From positions 1 to 64,000 of the forward strand of contig DAITVZ010000008.1 of the NCBI GenBank assembly GCA_036841525.1: a stretch of DNA of 64,000 nucleotides, written 5' to 3'. Every line of letters begins with the position of its first letter. Within the stretch, counting starts at the first letter, position 1. Source of the stretch: JAAYEA01 sp012689325. Its GTDB lineage: Bacteria > Chloroflexota > Anaerolineae > JAAYEA01. Under the pieces are notes generated by a model. It did not search any database. It saw only the letters and a program-made list of their open reading frames with translations, and was not told the origin of the DNA. Of the stretch, positions 1 through 7,548 are shown piece after piece. A program made the position numbers and the translations under genes.

Positions 1-758
1 CCTTTTGCCTCAGCGGCCAGCTCAACCTCTGCGAGAACCGGCGGGTGCTGGGCGTCTCCACGCCCGAATACCGCCAGCACGGGGCCATGGCCGAATACGT
101 GGTGGTGCCCTACTGGATCGCCGTCCACCTGCCCAAGGAGCTGAGCTTCGCCCAGGCCTCGGTGATCGAGACGGTGGCCATCGGTATCCATGGCGCCAAT
201 CGCACCCCCATCAAGCTGAACGACACGGTGGTGGTGGTCGGCGCGGGGCCCGTCGGCCTCTTTGCGCTGCAGGGCATCCGCCTCAAGGGCGCGGGCAAGG
301 TCATCGTCACCGACCTGGTGGCCTCGCGCCTGGAGATGGCCAAGCAGCTCGGCGCCGACGTGGTGTTGCAGACCAACTCGCCCGATTTCGCGGCGCGGCT
401 GCGGGCCGAGACCGCGCCCTTTGGCGCCGACGCCGCCATCGAGGCGGTGGGCGTGGATTCGGCCATCGCCACCGCGTTGGGCGCCATCCGCAAGGGCGGC
501 GCGCTGACGCTCATCGGCAACGTCTCGCCCACGGTGAACGTGGACCTGCAGAGCATCGTCACCCGCGAGATCACCCTCTATGGCTCTTGCGCCTCCAACG
601 GCGAGTTCAAGGCCTGCGTGGACCTGGTGGCCTCCGGCAAGATCAAGGTGGACCCCTTGATCTCCGAGTACGTCACCCTGGAGCAGGGCCAGGAGACCTT
701 TGACAAGCTCTACAAGGGCGTCGAAGGGCACGTCAAGTCGGTGTTCTTGTTCGAATGA
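1..758 (+). CDS. Zinc-dependent medium-chain alcohol/polyol dehydrogenase, 5' truncated
   Basis: The frame is already open at the window edge (codons from base 3) and ends at TGA 756-758, leaving 251 residues of a protein usually 330-350 long. The first visible residues, FCLSGQLNLCENRRV, are the end of the structural-zinc Cys lobe of the sorbitol/threonine/alcohol dehydrogenase family. The Rossmann motif VVVVGAGPVGLFALQ follows, then the IVTD acidic turn that usually selects NAD(H). The family oxidises secondary alcohols or polyols with NAD(P)+ in the cytoplasm. Substrate cannot be told without the N-terminal catalytic-zinc half. A strong hairpin follows the stop codon. Confidence 0.9.
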   Translation, partial: FCLSGQLNLCENRRVLGVSTPEYRQHGAMAEYVVVPYWIAVHLPKELSFAQASVIETVAIGIHGANRTPIKLNDTVVVVGAGPVGLFALQGIRLKGAGKVIVTDLVASRLEMAKQLGADVVLQTNSPDFAARLRAETAPFGADAAIEAVGVDSAIATALGAIRKGGALTLIGNVSPTVNVDLQSIVTREITLYGSCASNGEFKACVDLVASGKIKVDPLISEYVTLEQGQETFDKLYKGVEGHVKSVFLFE

Positions 759-762
759 GAGA

Positions 763-794
763 GACCCTAAAGGTTTTCTGAAACCTTTAGGGTC
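763..794 (+). terminator. Perfect 14-bp hairpin after the dehydrogenase
   Basis: GACCCTAAAGGTTT pairs perfectly with AAACCTTTAGGGTC around a TCTG loop, 4 bases after the dehydrogenase stop. Only a short T/C run follows, so it may be a weak terminator or an RNA 3'-end stabiliser before the deacylase gene. Confidence 0.65.
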
Positions 795-818
795 TTCCGG
801 CTACTGGAGGTCACACCC

Positions 819-2408
819 ATGCTCGACATCCTCATCCGCAACGCCAAGGTCGTGGACGGCAGCGGCGGCCCGGGCTATGCCGCCGATATCGCCATCGCCG
901 AGGGGCGCATCGCCGAGATCGGCCGGCTGGAGGGCGCCACGGCCGGCGAGGTCATCGACGCCCAGGGGCTGGTCGCGGCGCCGGGGCTCATCGACATGCA
1001 CTCGCACTCGGATTCGACCCTGCCGATCAACCCCCTGGCGGAGAGCAAGGTGCGCCAGGGCGTGACCACCGAGGTGATCGGCATGTGCGGCTCCAGCACC
1101 GCGCCGATCAGCGAGGCCCAGCGCGCCGAGCACCTCCGCAGCGCCGGCAGCGCGGGCGCGATCCTGGGCTGGGCGTGGTCGTCCTTCGGCGAATACCTCG
1201 ACCGGCTGCGCGCCAAGGGGCTGGCCGTCAACGTCGTGCCGCTGGCGGGGCAAGGGACCATCCGCAACAAGGTGATGGGGCACACCGCCGCCGCGCCCAC
1301 GCCCGACCAAGTCGCCGCCATGCAGGCTGAGGTGGCGCAGGCGATGGACGAAGGGGCCTGGGGCATCTCCACCGGGCTGATCTACCCGCCAGGGAGTTAT
1401 GCGACGACAGCAGAGATCGTCGACCTGGCCAAGGTGGCCGCGCCACGCGGCGGCTTCTACTTTAGCCACATCCGCGGCGAGGGGCCGACGCTGCTGGCTG
1501 CCCTGGCCGAGGCCATCACCATCGGCCAGGAGGCGGGGCTGCCCGTCCAGGTCGCCCACTATAAAGCCTACGGCAAGTCCAACTGGCCCAAATCCGCCGT
1601 GGGGCTCGAGATGCTGGACGAGGCGCGGCGGCGCGGCATCGATATCACCCCCGACATGTACCCCTACGTCGCCTCCAGCACCGGGCTGGCCGCGCTGCTC
1701 CCCGGCTGGGCGCACGAGGGCGGCGCCCAGGCCCTCCTGGCCCGGCTGGCCGATCCCGCCACGCGGGCCAAGATCCGTCAAGAGGTGCTGGACGACATGG
1801 ACCCGGCGGAGGGCGAGGCGGAATGGGAAGGGACCGTGATCTCGCGCTGCGTCAAGGCGCCGGCGTATGAGGGCAAGCACATCGCCCAACTGGCCACCGA
1901 GAAGAGCCTGGCGCCGGTGGACGCCGTGCTCGCGATCGTGGCCGAGACGGAAGCCGACGCGAGCATGATCCGCTTCAAGATGAGCGAGGAGAACCTGCGC
2001 GCCCAGTTGCGCTACGGCCAGATGATGATCGGCTCCGACGGCTACTCGCTGGCCTCCTATGGCCCGCTGGGCGAGGGCAAGCCCCACCCGCGCAACTATG
2101 GCACCTTCCCGCGGGTGCTGGCCCGCTATGTCCGAGAGCAGGGAGTGCTCTCGCTGGAGGAGGCGATCCACCGCATGTCGGGGCTGCCCGCGGCCAAGCT
2201 GGGGCTAGCTCAGCGCGGCCTGCTGCGCCCCGGCTGCTGGGCCGACGTCGTTCTCTTGGATCCGGCCACGGTGCAGGACCGCGCCACCTTTGCGGAGCCG
2301 CACCAATACCCCGCGGGCATCCCCTACGTGCTGGTGAATGGGCGCGTCGTCATCGCGGGGGGGTATCACCGCGGCGTCTTGCCGGGGCAGGTGCTCCAAG
2401 CACCCTGA
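819..2408 (+). CDS. N-acyl-D-amino-acid deacylase family amidohydrolase
   Basis: This 529-residue cytoplasmic metal hydrolase belongs to the D-aminoacylase branch of the amidohydrolase superfamily, which removes acyl groups from N-acyl-D-amino acids. Visible ligands are the HSH motif (His61, His63), the bridging Cys90 in GMCGSS, the later histidines in FSHIRGEG and QVAHYKAYG, and the Asp of IGSDGYS. All match the D-aminoacylase pattern. The N-terminal beta-sandwich (ILIRNAKVVDGSG) and C-terminal LGLAQRGLLRPG-type strand are complete. The ATG at 819 follows a CTGGAGG ribosome site. Together with the neighbouring peptide-binding proteins it may point to peptide or D-amino-acid scavenging. Exact substrate is unknown. 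Confidence 0.88.
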   Translation: MLDILIRNAKVVDGSGGPGYAADIAIAEGRIAEIGRLEGATAGEVIDAQGLVAAPGLIDMHSHSDSTLPINPLAESKVRQGVTTEVIGMCGSSTAPISEAQRAEHLRSAGSAGAILGWAWSSFGEYLDRLRAKGLAVNVVPLAGQGTIRNKVMGHTAAAPTPDQVAAMQAEVAQAMDEGAWGISTGLIYPPGSYATTAEIVDLAKVAAPRGGFYFSHIRGEGPTLLAALAEAITIGQEAGLPVQVAHYKAYGKSNWPKSAVGLEMLDEARRRGIDITPDMYPYVASSTGLAALLPGWAHEGGAQALLARLADPATRAKIRQEVLDDMDPAEGEAEWEGTVISRCVKAPAYEGKHIAQLATEKSLAPVDAVLAIVAETEADASMIRFKMSEENLRAQLRYGQMMIGSDGYSLASYGPLGEGKPHPRNYGTFPRVLARYVREQGVLSLEEAIHRMSGLPAAKLGLAQRGLLRPGCWADVVLLDPATVQDRATFAEPHQYPAGIPYVLVNGRVVIAGGYHRGVLPGQVLQAP

Positions 2409-2417
2409 GCTTCAGGG

Positions 2418-2567
2418 GTAGCACAACCCTCTGGGTTGTGGGCCGGCGGGCGGCGCGCAATCCGGGAGGAGTGCGCCACGGGGTGCGGACGGGCAGTGTA
2501 GCACAACCCTCTGGGTTGTGGGTGCGCTAGCGGGCGGCACGCAATCCAGGAGGATTGCGCCACCATG
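2418..2567 (+). repeat. Two tandem copies of a ~70-bp hairpin-bearing repeat
   Basis: Copy 1 is about 2418-2481 and copy 2 about 2498-2567. Each starts with GTAGCACAACCCTCTGGGTTGTGGG, which contains the perfect 8-bp hairpin CACAACCC-TCT-GGGTTGTG. Each continues through a GGGCGGC element to a second inverted repeat of the type GCAATCC-AGGA-GGATTGC. The copies diverge mainly in the middle. The structure resembles small non-coding intergenic repeats (REP/MITE-like). No open reading frame is evident. Confidence 0.7.
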
Positions 2568-2579
2568 GCAGAAACGACA

Positions 2580-2605
2580 ACAGGGGGCGGCTTCCCGCCC
2601 CCTGT
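2580..2605 (-). terminator. Terminator hairpin of the first solute-binding protein gene
   Basis: ACAGGGGGCGG pairs with CCGCCCCCTGT around a 4-base loop just beyond the stop of the minus-strand gene. An almost identical hairpin lies in the same place behind the paralogous gene (5026-5049). Confidence 0.75.
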
Positions 2606-2619
2606 TTTGCGTCTGTGCG

Positions 2620-4716
2620 CTAGGCCACATGCGCTTCCGGGTTCTCCCAATAGTAAGTCTCGGTGTTGAGCAGGTGCTCGTCGCCCACCGGGTCGTCCAC
2701 GGGCAGGCCGGGCAGATAGCCCTTGAAGCCGTTCTTGACGATGACCGGCGCGGGCTGCTCGCCCAGGAAGCAGGGATAGGGCAGCTCCTCCGCCCAGATG
2801 TCCAGAATCTGGTGGAAGAGCTCGGTCTGCTTCTTGGCGTCGACCTCCAGAGAAAGCTTGTTATCCCAGATGTCCCAGATCTTGCGGACAAAGTGATCGG
2901 CCGGCGGCTCCTCAGCGTTGGGGGCCGTCGGGTCATTGTACCAGAAGGTCCAGGCATTGCACCAGGGACGGTCGGTCTGGCGGCCGAGCCAGATCCACGG
3001 CGCCACCAGCGGCACCACGGAGCGGTCGCCGCCCCACCAGGCCGACTCGATGTCGTTGGCGTTGAAGTGCTGGGTGTAGAGCGAGCGCTCGGCATAGCTG
3101 TAGGTGGCCTTGATGCCCACGTCGGCGAAGTACTTGCAGACCACCAGCACGGCGTCCTCGCTGATCGTGCCGGTCTGGTCGGTGCCCTCGATGATAAAGC
3201 TGATCGGCCCGCTGCCATCCTTCCACAGCCGGATGCCGTCGGGGCCCTTCTTGTCGTACCCCGCCTGGTCCAGCAGATCGTTGGCCTTCTTGGGGTCGTA
3301 TTCGATATAGACGTTGCTCAGCTTGGGGTAGAACTGCGCCGACATGCTGATGGGGCTGTACTGGCGCGGCGTGGCCATGCCGTCGAACAAGATATCGTTA
3401 AGCACGTCGCGGTCCACCGCCAGCGAGAGGGCGATGCGCACGTCGCGGTTCTGGAAGAACTCGCGGAGCTTGGGCTCCTTGGTGGTGTGGTTGGTGTTCA
3501 GCGCCGTATGCGAACCGCTGGTGCCCACAAAGACCTTGTAATCGCCCTTGGTCTCGCTCTCTTTGTAGAGCGTAAAGTCGGCAAAGCCCATGTGGCGCGC
3601 CTGAAAGTCGATTTCGCCGTTGATCACCCACATGTTCTTGACGTCCCCGCTGCTGAACAGCCGGTGGGTCACCTTGTCCAGGTACGGGAGCTGCTGGCCC
3701 TGCTCGTCCACCGCCCAAAAGTAGGGGTTGCGCTCCATGATGAACAGCTCTTCGGAAAGAGCGTTCTTGGCGACCCAGCCGCCGATATCGGGGCGATCGG
3801 GGTTATAGTACCAGGTGTTGCGGTTGCTATAGTAGGCTTGCCAGTCGTTGAACCCGCCGTCCTTGTACTTTTTCTCCAGGCCAGTCTTGTCCTTGGTGAA
3901 GGCCATATGGAACTGCTCCATGTAATGGCCCGGCATGAATGGATGCTGGCGGCCGATGGCGTTGATGAAGAGCGGCTTGGGGTGGGCGAACTTGAAAATG
4001 ACCGTATAGTCATCGGGCGCGGTCATGGTCAATGGGGTGTTCTTGGGGCCGCTCACCCAGTTGCTGCCAGGGTTGCCGGACGGAACGATATCCTTGTTCA
4101 TCCGGTCGTTTTCCCACCACCAGGTAAGGGCGGCTTGGGTGAAGGGGTGTCCATCCGACCACTTCAAGCCCTTGCGGAGGTTGAACGTCCACTCGGAACC
4201 GTCCGCGTTCACCGCCCAGGACTTGCACATGCGCGGCTGCATCTGAAAGTTCCGGTCGAACCAGATCAGGCCGCGGTCGCGGTGCTTGCTGGGGCCAGTG
4301 CTATCCGATGTGCCATTGAAGCAGCGGCGGATGGCGCCGCCATACTTGCCGATCCCTTCCTGGCCGACCATGACGCACGGCTCGACGGGCAGCCGCTCGT
4401 CCACGGGGGGCAGCTTGCCTTCCGCGACCAGCTTGGCCAGCATGGGAGCTTCGGTGAACTTGGTGGGCACAGCGGTCGCCACGACTTCTTTTTGGACCGC
4501 CACCTCTTTCTGCACCACCACCGTCTCTTTGACCACCTTTTCGACGGCGACCTCTTTTTCAACCACGATAGTCTCTTTTACAACTTTTTCGACGGGAACC
4601 TCTTTCACGATGGTCTCGGGCGTGGGCGCAGCGCAGCTCGCCGCCACCATGCCCACCGCCGAAACAGCCGTCCAGGTCAGGAATTCCCGACGATTGAGTT
4701 TCTTCTCACTCTGCAT
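2620..4716 (-). CDS. Orphan ABC-type solute-binding lipoprotein, peptide/nickel family 5 (paralog 1)
   Basis: This 698-residue extracytoplasmic lipoprotein has the SBP_bac_5 fold that binds oligopeptides or similar ligands. The N-terminus has a twin-arginine motif (NRREFL, residues 8-13), a hydrophobic stretch and a lipobox ending at Cys28. Residues about 36-80 are a repetitive Val/Glu/Lys linker built from VEKVVKE and VVVQKEV units, typical of Chloroflexota binding proteins. The start at 4716 is chosen because AAAGGAGG precedes it and the Tat motif follows; an upstream start at 4758 would bury the signal. No permease or ATPase gene is nearby, so the transporter must be encoded elsewhere or shared with the paralogs at 5058 and 12577. 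Confidence 0.92.
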   Translation of the reverse strand: MQSEKKLNRREFLTWTAVSAVGMVAASCAAPTPETIVKEVPVEKVVKETIVVEKEVAVEKVVKETVVVQKEVAVQKEVVATAVPTKFTEAPMLAKLVAEGKLPPVDERLPVEPCVMVGQEGIGKYGGAIRRCFNGTSDSTGPSKHRDRGLIWFDRNFQMQPRMCKSWAVNADGSEWTFNLRKGLKWSDGHPFTQAALTWWWENDRMNKDIVPSGNPGSNWVSGPKNTPLTMTAPDDYTVIFKFAHPKPLFINAIGRQHPFMPGHYMEQFHMAFTKDKTGLEKKYKDGGFNDWQAYYSNRNTWYYNPDRPDIGGWVAKNALSEELFIMERNPYFWAVDEQGQQLPYLDKVTHRLFSSGDVKNMWVINGEIDFQARHMGFADFTLYKESETKGDYKVFVGTSGSHTALNTNHTTKEPKLREFFQNRDVRIALSLAVDRDVLNDILFDGMATPRQYSPISMSAQFYPKLSNVYIEYDPKKANDLLDQAGYDKKGPDGIRLWKDGSGPISFIIEGTDQTGTISEDAVLVVCKYFADVGIKATYSYAERSLYTQHFNANDIESAWWGGDRSVVPLVAPWIWLGRQTDRPWCNAWTFWYNDPTAPNAEEPPADHFVRKIWDIWDNKLSLEVDAKKQTELFHQILDIWAEELPYPCFLGEQPAPVIVKNGFKGYLPGLPVDDPVGDEHLLNTETYYWENPEAHVA

Positions 4717-4933
4717 CGAATGGCCTCCTTTGGCTAAAACTCTTGACCGATGAGACATGTCGCCGACACCATCTACGCCTAGTCACACCTCCTTTACGCA
4801 CAGCACGCGCCAGGTGGCCAGGATGGCGAACGGGTGGACGCAGCGAAAGGGGAAGCGCGGTCAAGCCATCCACACGTCATCGGGGGAAACCGCCGCCCAG
4901 CGGTGCGCTTCCAACGAGCATTCACCTTGCTCA

Positions 4934-4962
4934 AGTATAAAGGCAGAATGCGAATCTGTCAA
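4934..4962 (-). promoter_or_regulatory. Sigma-70 promoter of binding protein paralog 1
   Basis: On the minus strand TTGACA (4962-4957), a 17-bp spacer and TATACT (4939-4934). The first ten bases, TTGACAGATT, are identical to the promoter of paralog 2. Confidence 0.8.
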
Positions 4963-5025
4963 CTGGTCGCGCAAGGCCGTTGCGGGGTCGCCGAGCCTCT
5001 GGAGGGCTTGGGGCCGAGAATGCAG

Positions 5026-5049
5026 CAGGGGGCGGTCTCCCGCCCCCTG
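5026..5049 (-). terminator. Terminator hairpin of binding protein paralog 2
   Basis: CAGGGGGCGG pairs with CCGCCCCCTG around TCTC, 9 bases past the stop codon of the minus-strand gene. It is nearly identical to 2580-2605. Confidence 0.75.
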
Positions 5050-5057
5050 TCTTGCTG

Positions 5058-7136
5058 TTACGCGTGCGCTTCCGGGTTCTCCCAGTAGTAGGTCTCGGTG
5101 TTGAGCAGGTTCTCGTCGCCAGTGGGGTCGTCCAGAGGCATGCCGGGCAGGTAGCCCCGGAAGCCGTTCTTGACGATGCACGGCATGGGCTGCTCGCCGA
5201 TCCAGGTGGGATAGGGGAGCTCCTCCGCCCAGATGTCCAGGATCTTCCAGAAGAGCTCGGTCTGCTTCTTGGCGTCTGGCTCCTTGCAAACCTGGTTGTC
5301 CCAGATGTCCCAGATGTCGCGGATCCAGTGGCCGGCCGGCGGCTCCATAGCAGTGGGGCTGGTCTTGTCAGTTCTCCAGTAGCACCAGCCGGGGCACCAG
5401 GGCCGGTCAGGCTGCTCGCCGATCCAGATGATGGGCGCCACCAGCGGCAGCACGGTGCGGTCGCCGCCCCAGCTCGCTGCCTCGATCTCGTTGGACTGGT
5501 AGTGCTGGGTGTAGAGCGCGCGCTCGGCATAATAGTAGGTGGCCTTGATCCCCACGTCGGCCAGGTACTTGCAGACCACCAACACCGCATCCTCGCCGAC
5601 GGTGCCGGTCTGGTCGGTGCCCTCGATGATAAAGCTGATCGGCCCGCTGCCATCCTTCCACAGCCGGAAGCCATCGGCCCCCTTCTTGTCGTACCCGGCC
5701 TTGTCCAGCAGCTCGTTGGACTTTTTCGGGTCGTACTCGATATAGGCGTTGCTCAGCTTCGGATAGTACTGCGGAGACAAGCCGATGGGGCTGTACTGGC
5801 GCGGCGTGGCCAGGCCCTCGCACACTACCTCGTTGATCACGGAGCGGTCCACGGCATGCGAGAGGGCGATGCGCACGTCGCGGTTGTTAAAGAACTCGTT
5901 CAGCTTCGGTTCCTTGGTGGTGTGGTTGACCTGCATGGCGGTATGCGAGGCGCCGACCCCCACAAAGACTTTGTAGTCACCCTTCTGCTCGCCCTCTTTG
6001 TAGAGCGTAAAGTCGCTGAAGGTCATGTGGCGGTACTGGAAGTCGATCTCGCCGTTGAGCACCCACATATTCCTCACGTCCGCCGAGCCGAAGAGGCGGT
6101 GGGTGATCTTGTCGATGTACGGGAGCTGCTGGCCCTCCTCGTCCACGGCCCAGAAGTAGGGGTTGCGCTCCATGGTGAACATCTCCCCTGCGGTGATGGG
6201 CTGCTTCATCAGCCAGGCGCCGACCTGGGGTCTGGCCTCGTTCAAGTCGAAGCGGTCCCGGTCATTGAAGTAGCTCACCCAGTCATTGATGCCCTTGTCC
6301 TTGTATTCCTTCTCCAGGGCCGCCTTGTCCTTCGTAAAGTCCATGTGGAACTGCTGCATATAGTGCCCTGGCGTCCAGATTGTCTGGCGGCCGCCCATGC
6401 GGGTGGCAAAGAGCGGGCTGGGATAGGGGAACTTGAAGACGACGGTATAGTCGTCCGGCGACGTCATGGTCATGTCTTTGTAGACACCGGTGACACCGCC
6501 TGGCGTGATCTCCTTGTTCAGCACCTGGTTGTCCCAGCGCCACTGCATCGCCGCGCTGGTGAAAGGCTCGCCGTCAGACCACTTCATCCCCTTGCGCAGG
6601 TGCCAGGTCCACTCGGTGGCGTCGGCGTTGATGTCCCAGCCCTTGGCCAGGCGGGGTATCCAGTTGAGGTTCTCATCCAGCCAGATGAAGCCGCGGTCCT
6701 GGAGCTTGGTGGGTCCCCAGCGGTCGGAGACGCCGTTGAAGCAACGGCGCATGGTGCCGCCGTACTTGCCGATGCCATCCCGGCCCTTCATGACACAGGG
6801 CTCCAGGGGCAGGCGCTCTTCCACGGGGGGCAGCTTGCCGGCCGCGACCAGCTTGGCCAGCATGGGGGCTTCCTTGTACTTGACGGGGGCGGCGGTCGCC
6901 ACCACTTCCTTCTGGACGGCGACCTCCTTCTGCACGACCACCGTCTCTTTGACCACCTTTTCGACGGCGACCTCTTTTTCAACCACGATAGTCTCTTTGA
7001 CAACCTTTTCGACGGGGATCTCTTTCACGATGGTCTCCGGCGTCGGTTGGGCGCAGCTCGCCGCCAGAACACCCACCGCCGAGACGGCCGTCCAGGTCAG
7101 GAACTCGCGGCGATTGAGTCTCTTTTCGTTCTGCAT
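5058..7136 (-). CDS. Orphan ABC-type solute-binding lipoprotein, peptide/nickel family 5 (paralog 2)
   Basis: A close paralog (692 residues) of the protein at 2620-4716. It has the same Tat motif NRREFL, lipobox Cys28 and VEKVVKE/VVVQKEV linker, followed by the SBP_bac_5 domain with shared blocks such as RNPYFWAVDE, PRQYSPI and FIIEGTDQTGT. Start 7136 follows an AAAGGAGG-type site and places the twin arginine near the N-terminus. The two genes arose by tandem duplication, including promoter and terminator, yet their middle regions differ, which suggests divergent ligands. Transport partners are absent from the window. Confidence 0.92.
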   Translation of the reverse strand: MQNEKRLNRREFLTWTAVSAVGVLAASCAQPTPETIVKEIPVEKVVKETIVVEKEVAVEKVVKETVVVQKEVAVQKEVVATAAPVKYKEAPMLAKLVAAGKLPPVEERLPLEPCVMKGRDGIGKYGGTMRRCFNGVSDRWGPTKLQDRGFIWLDENLNWIPRLAKGWDINADATEWTWHLRKGMKWSDGEPFTSAAMQWRWDNQVLNKEITPGGVTGVYKDMTMTSPDDYTVVFKFPYPSPLFATRMGGRQTIWTPGHYMQQFHMDFTKDKAALEKEYKDKGINDWVSYFNDRDRFDLNEARPQVGAWLMKQPITAGEMFTMERNPYFWAVDEEGQQLPYIDKITHRLFGSADVRNMWVLNGEIDFQYRHMTFSDFTLYKEGEQKGDYKVFVGVGASHTAMQVNHTTKEPKLNEFFNNRDVRIALSHAVDRSVINEVVCEGLATPRQYSPIGLSPQYYPKLSNAYIEYDPKKSNELLDKAGYDKKGADGFRLWKDGSGPISFIIEGTDQTGTVGEDAVLVVCKYLADVGIKATYYYAERALYTQHYQSNEIEAASWGGDRTVLPLVAPIIWIGEQPDRPWCPGWCYWRTDKTSPTAMEPPAGHWIRDIWDIWDNQVCKEPDAKKQTELFWKILDIWAEELPYPTWIGEQPMPCIVKNGFRGYLPGMPLDDPTGDENLLNTETYYWENPEAHA

Positions 7137-7377
7137 CGAATGGCCTCCTTTGGCTCTCCTCCGTTCAACCAACCATGGATAAACAGAACGGAACACGCGA
7201 TGGCAGTATCACCCCCTTCCCGTAGTGCGCGACAAGGCGCCAGGCCCAGAAGGCAGAGACACCGCGCCGCCACCCCATTGCGGCGATAGAGCAGTTGGTA
7301 AGCGACGATGGACTCGAATGCAGGGGTCAGGTCAGCAACCCGGTCGCACGTCTAAAGACCCATCCTATACACCTTCT

Positions 7378-7406
7378 AGTATAGGAGCATCGGCGCAATC
7401 TGTCAA
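7378..7406 (-). promoter_or_regulatory. Sigma-70 promoter of binding protein paralog 2
   Basis: Minus strand: TTGACA (7406-7401), 17 bp, TATACT (7383-7378). It begins with the same TTGACAGATT as the paralog 1 promoter. Confidence 0.8.
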
Positions 7407-7436
7407 CTCGGATGTGAACGTGTGCAAAGCTCTGGG

Positions 7437-7464
7437 TTGCATCCCTGCTGTCTCGAGGTATACT
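7437..7464 (+). promoter_or_regulatory. Promoter of the CHAT / transglutaminase-like cassette
   Basis: TTGCAT (7437-7442), 16 bp, TATACT (7459-7464), giving a leader of roughly 80 bases before the ATG at 7549. Confidence 0.65.
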
Positions 7465-7548
7465 GTAAGTGGTGATAGCGGCCCTGCCCATACCATCGAC
7501 CTGCATCACGCCTGGGCGATAAGCGTCCGCCAGAAAGGCGAGGCAGCA

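Larger units (their letters stand above)
4717..5057. other. Intergenic region between two paralogous binding-protein genes
   Basis: This 341-bp stretch holds the ribosome site and promoter (4934-4962) of the gene at 2620-4716 and the terminator (5026-5049) of the upstream paralog. The rest, including the roughly 220-base untranslated leader, shows no gene. Confidence 0.7.
7137..7548. other. Divergent promoter region between binding protein 2 and the CHAT cassette
   Basis: This 412-bp stretch carries a minus-strand promoter (7378-7406) and a plus-strand promoter (7437-7464) back to back, plus long untranslated leaders. No supported gene is seen. Confidence 0.65.

Noticed and set aside
7281..7345. 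tRNA-like segment (TAGAGCAGTTGGTAA resembles a D arm)
   Set aside because: No matching acceptor stem, anticodon arm or T arm with TTCGAAT could be built around it.
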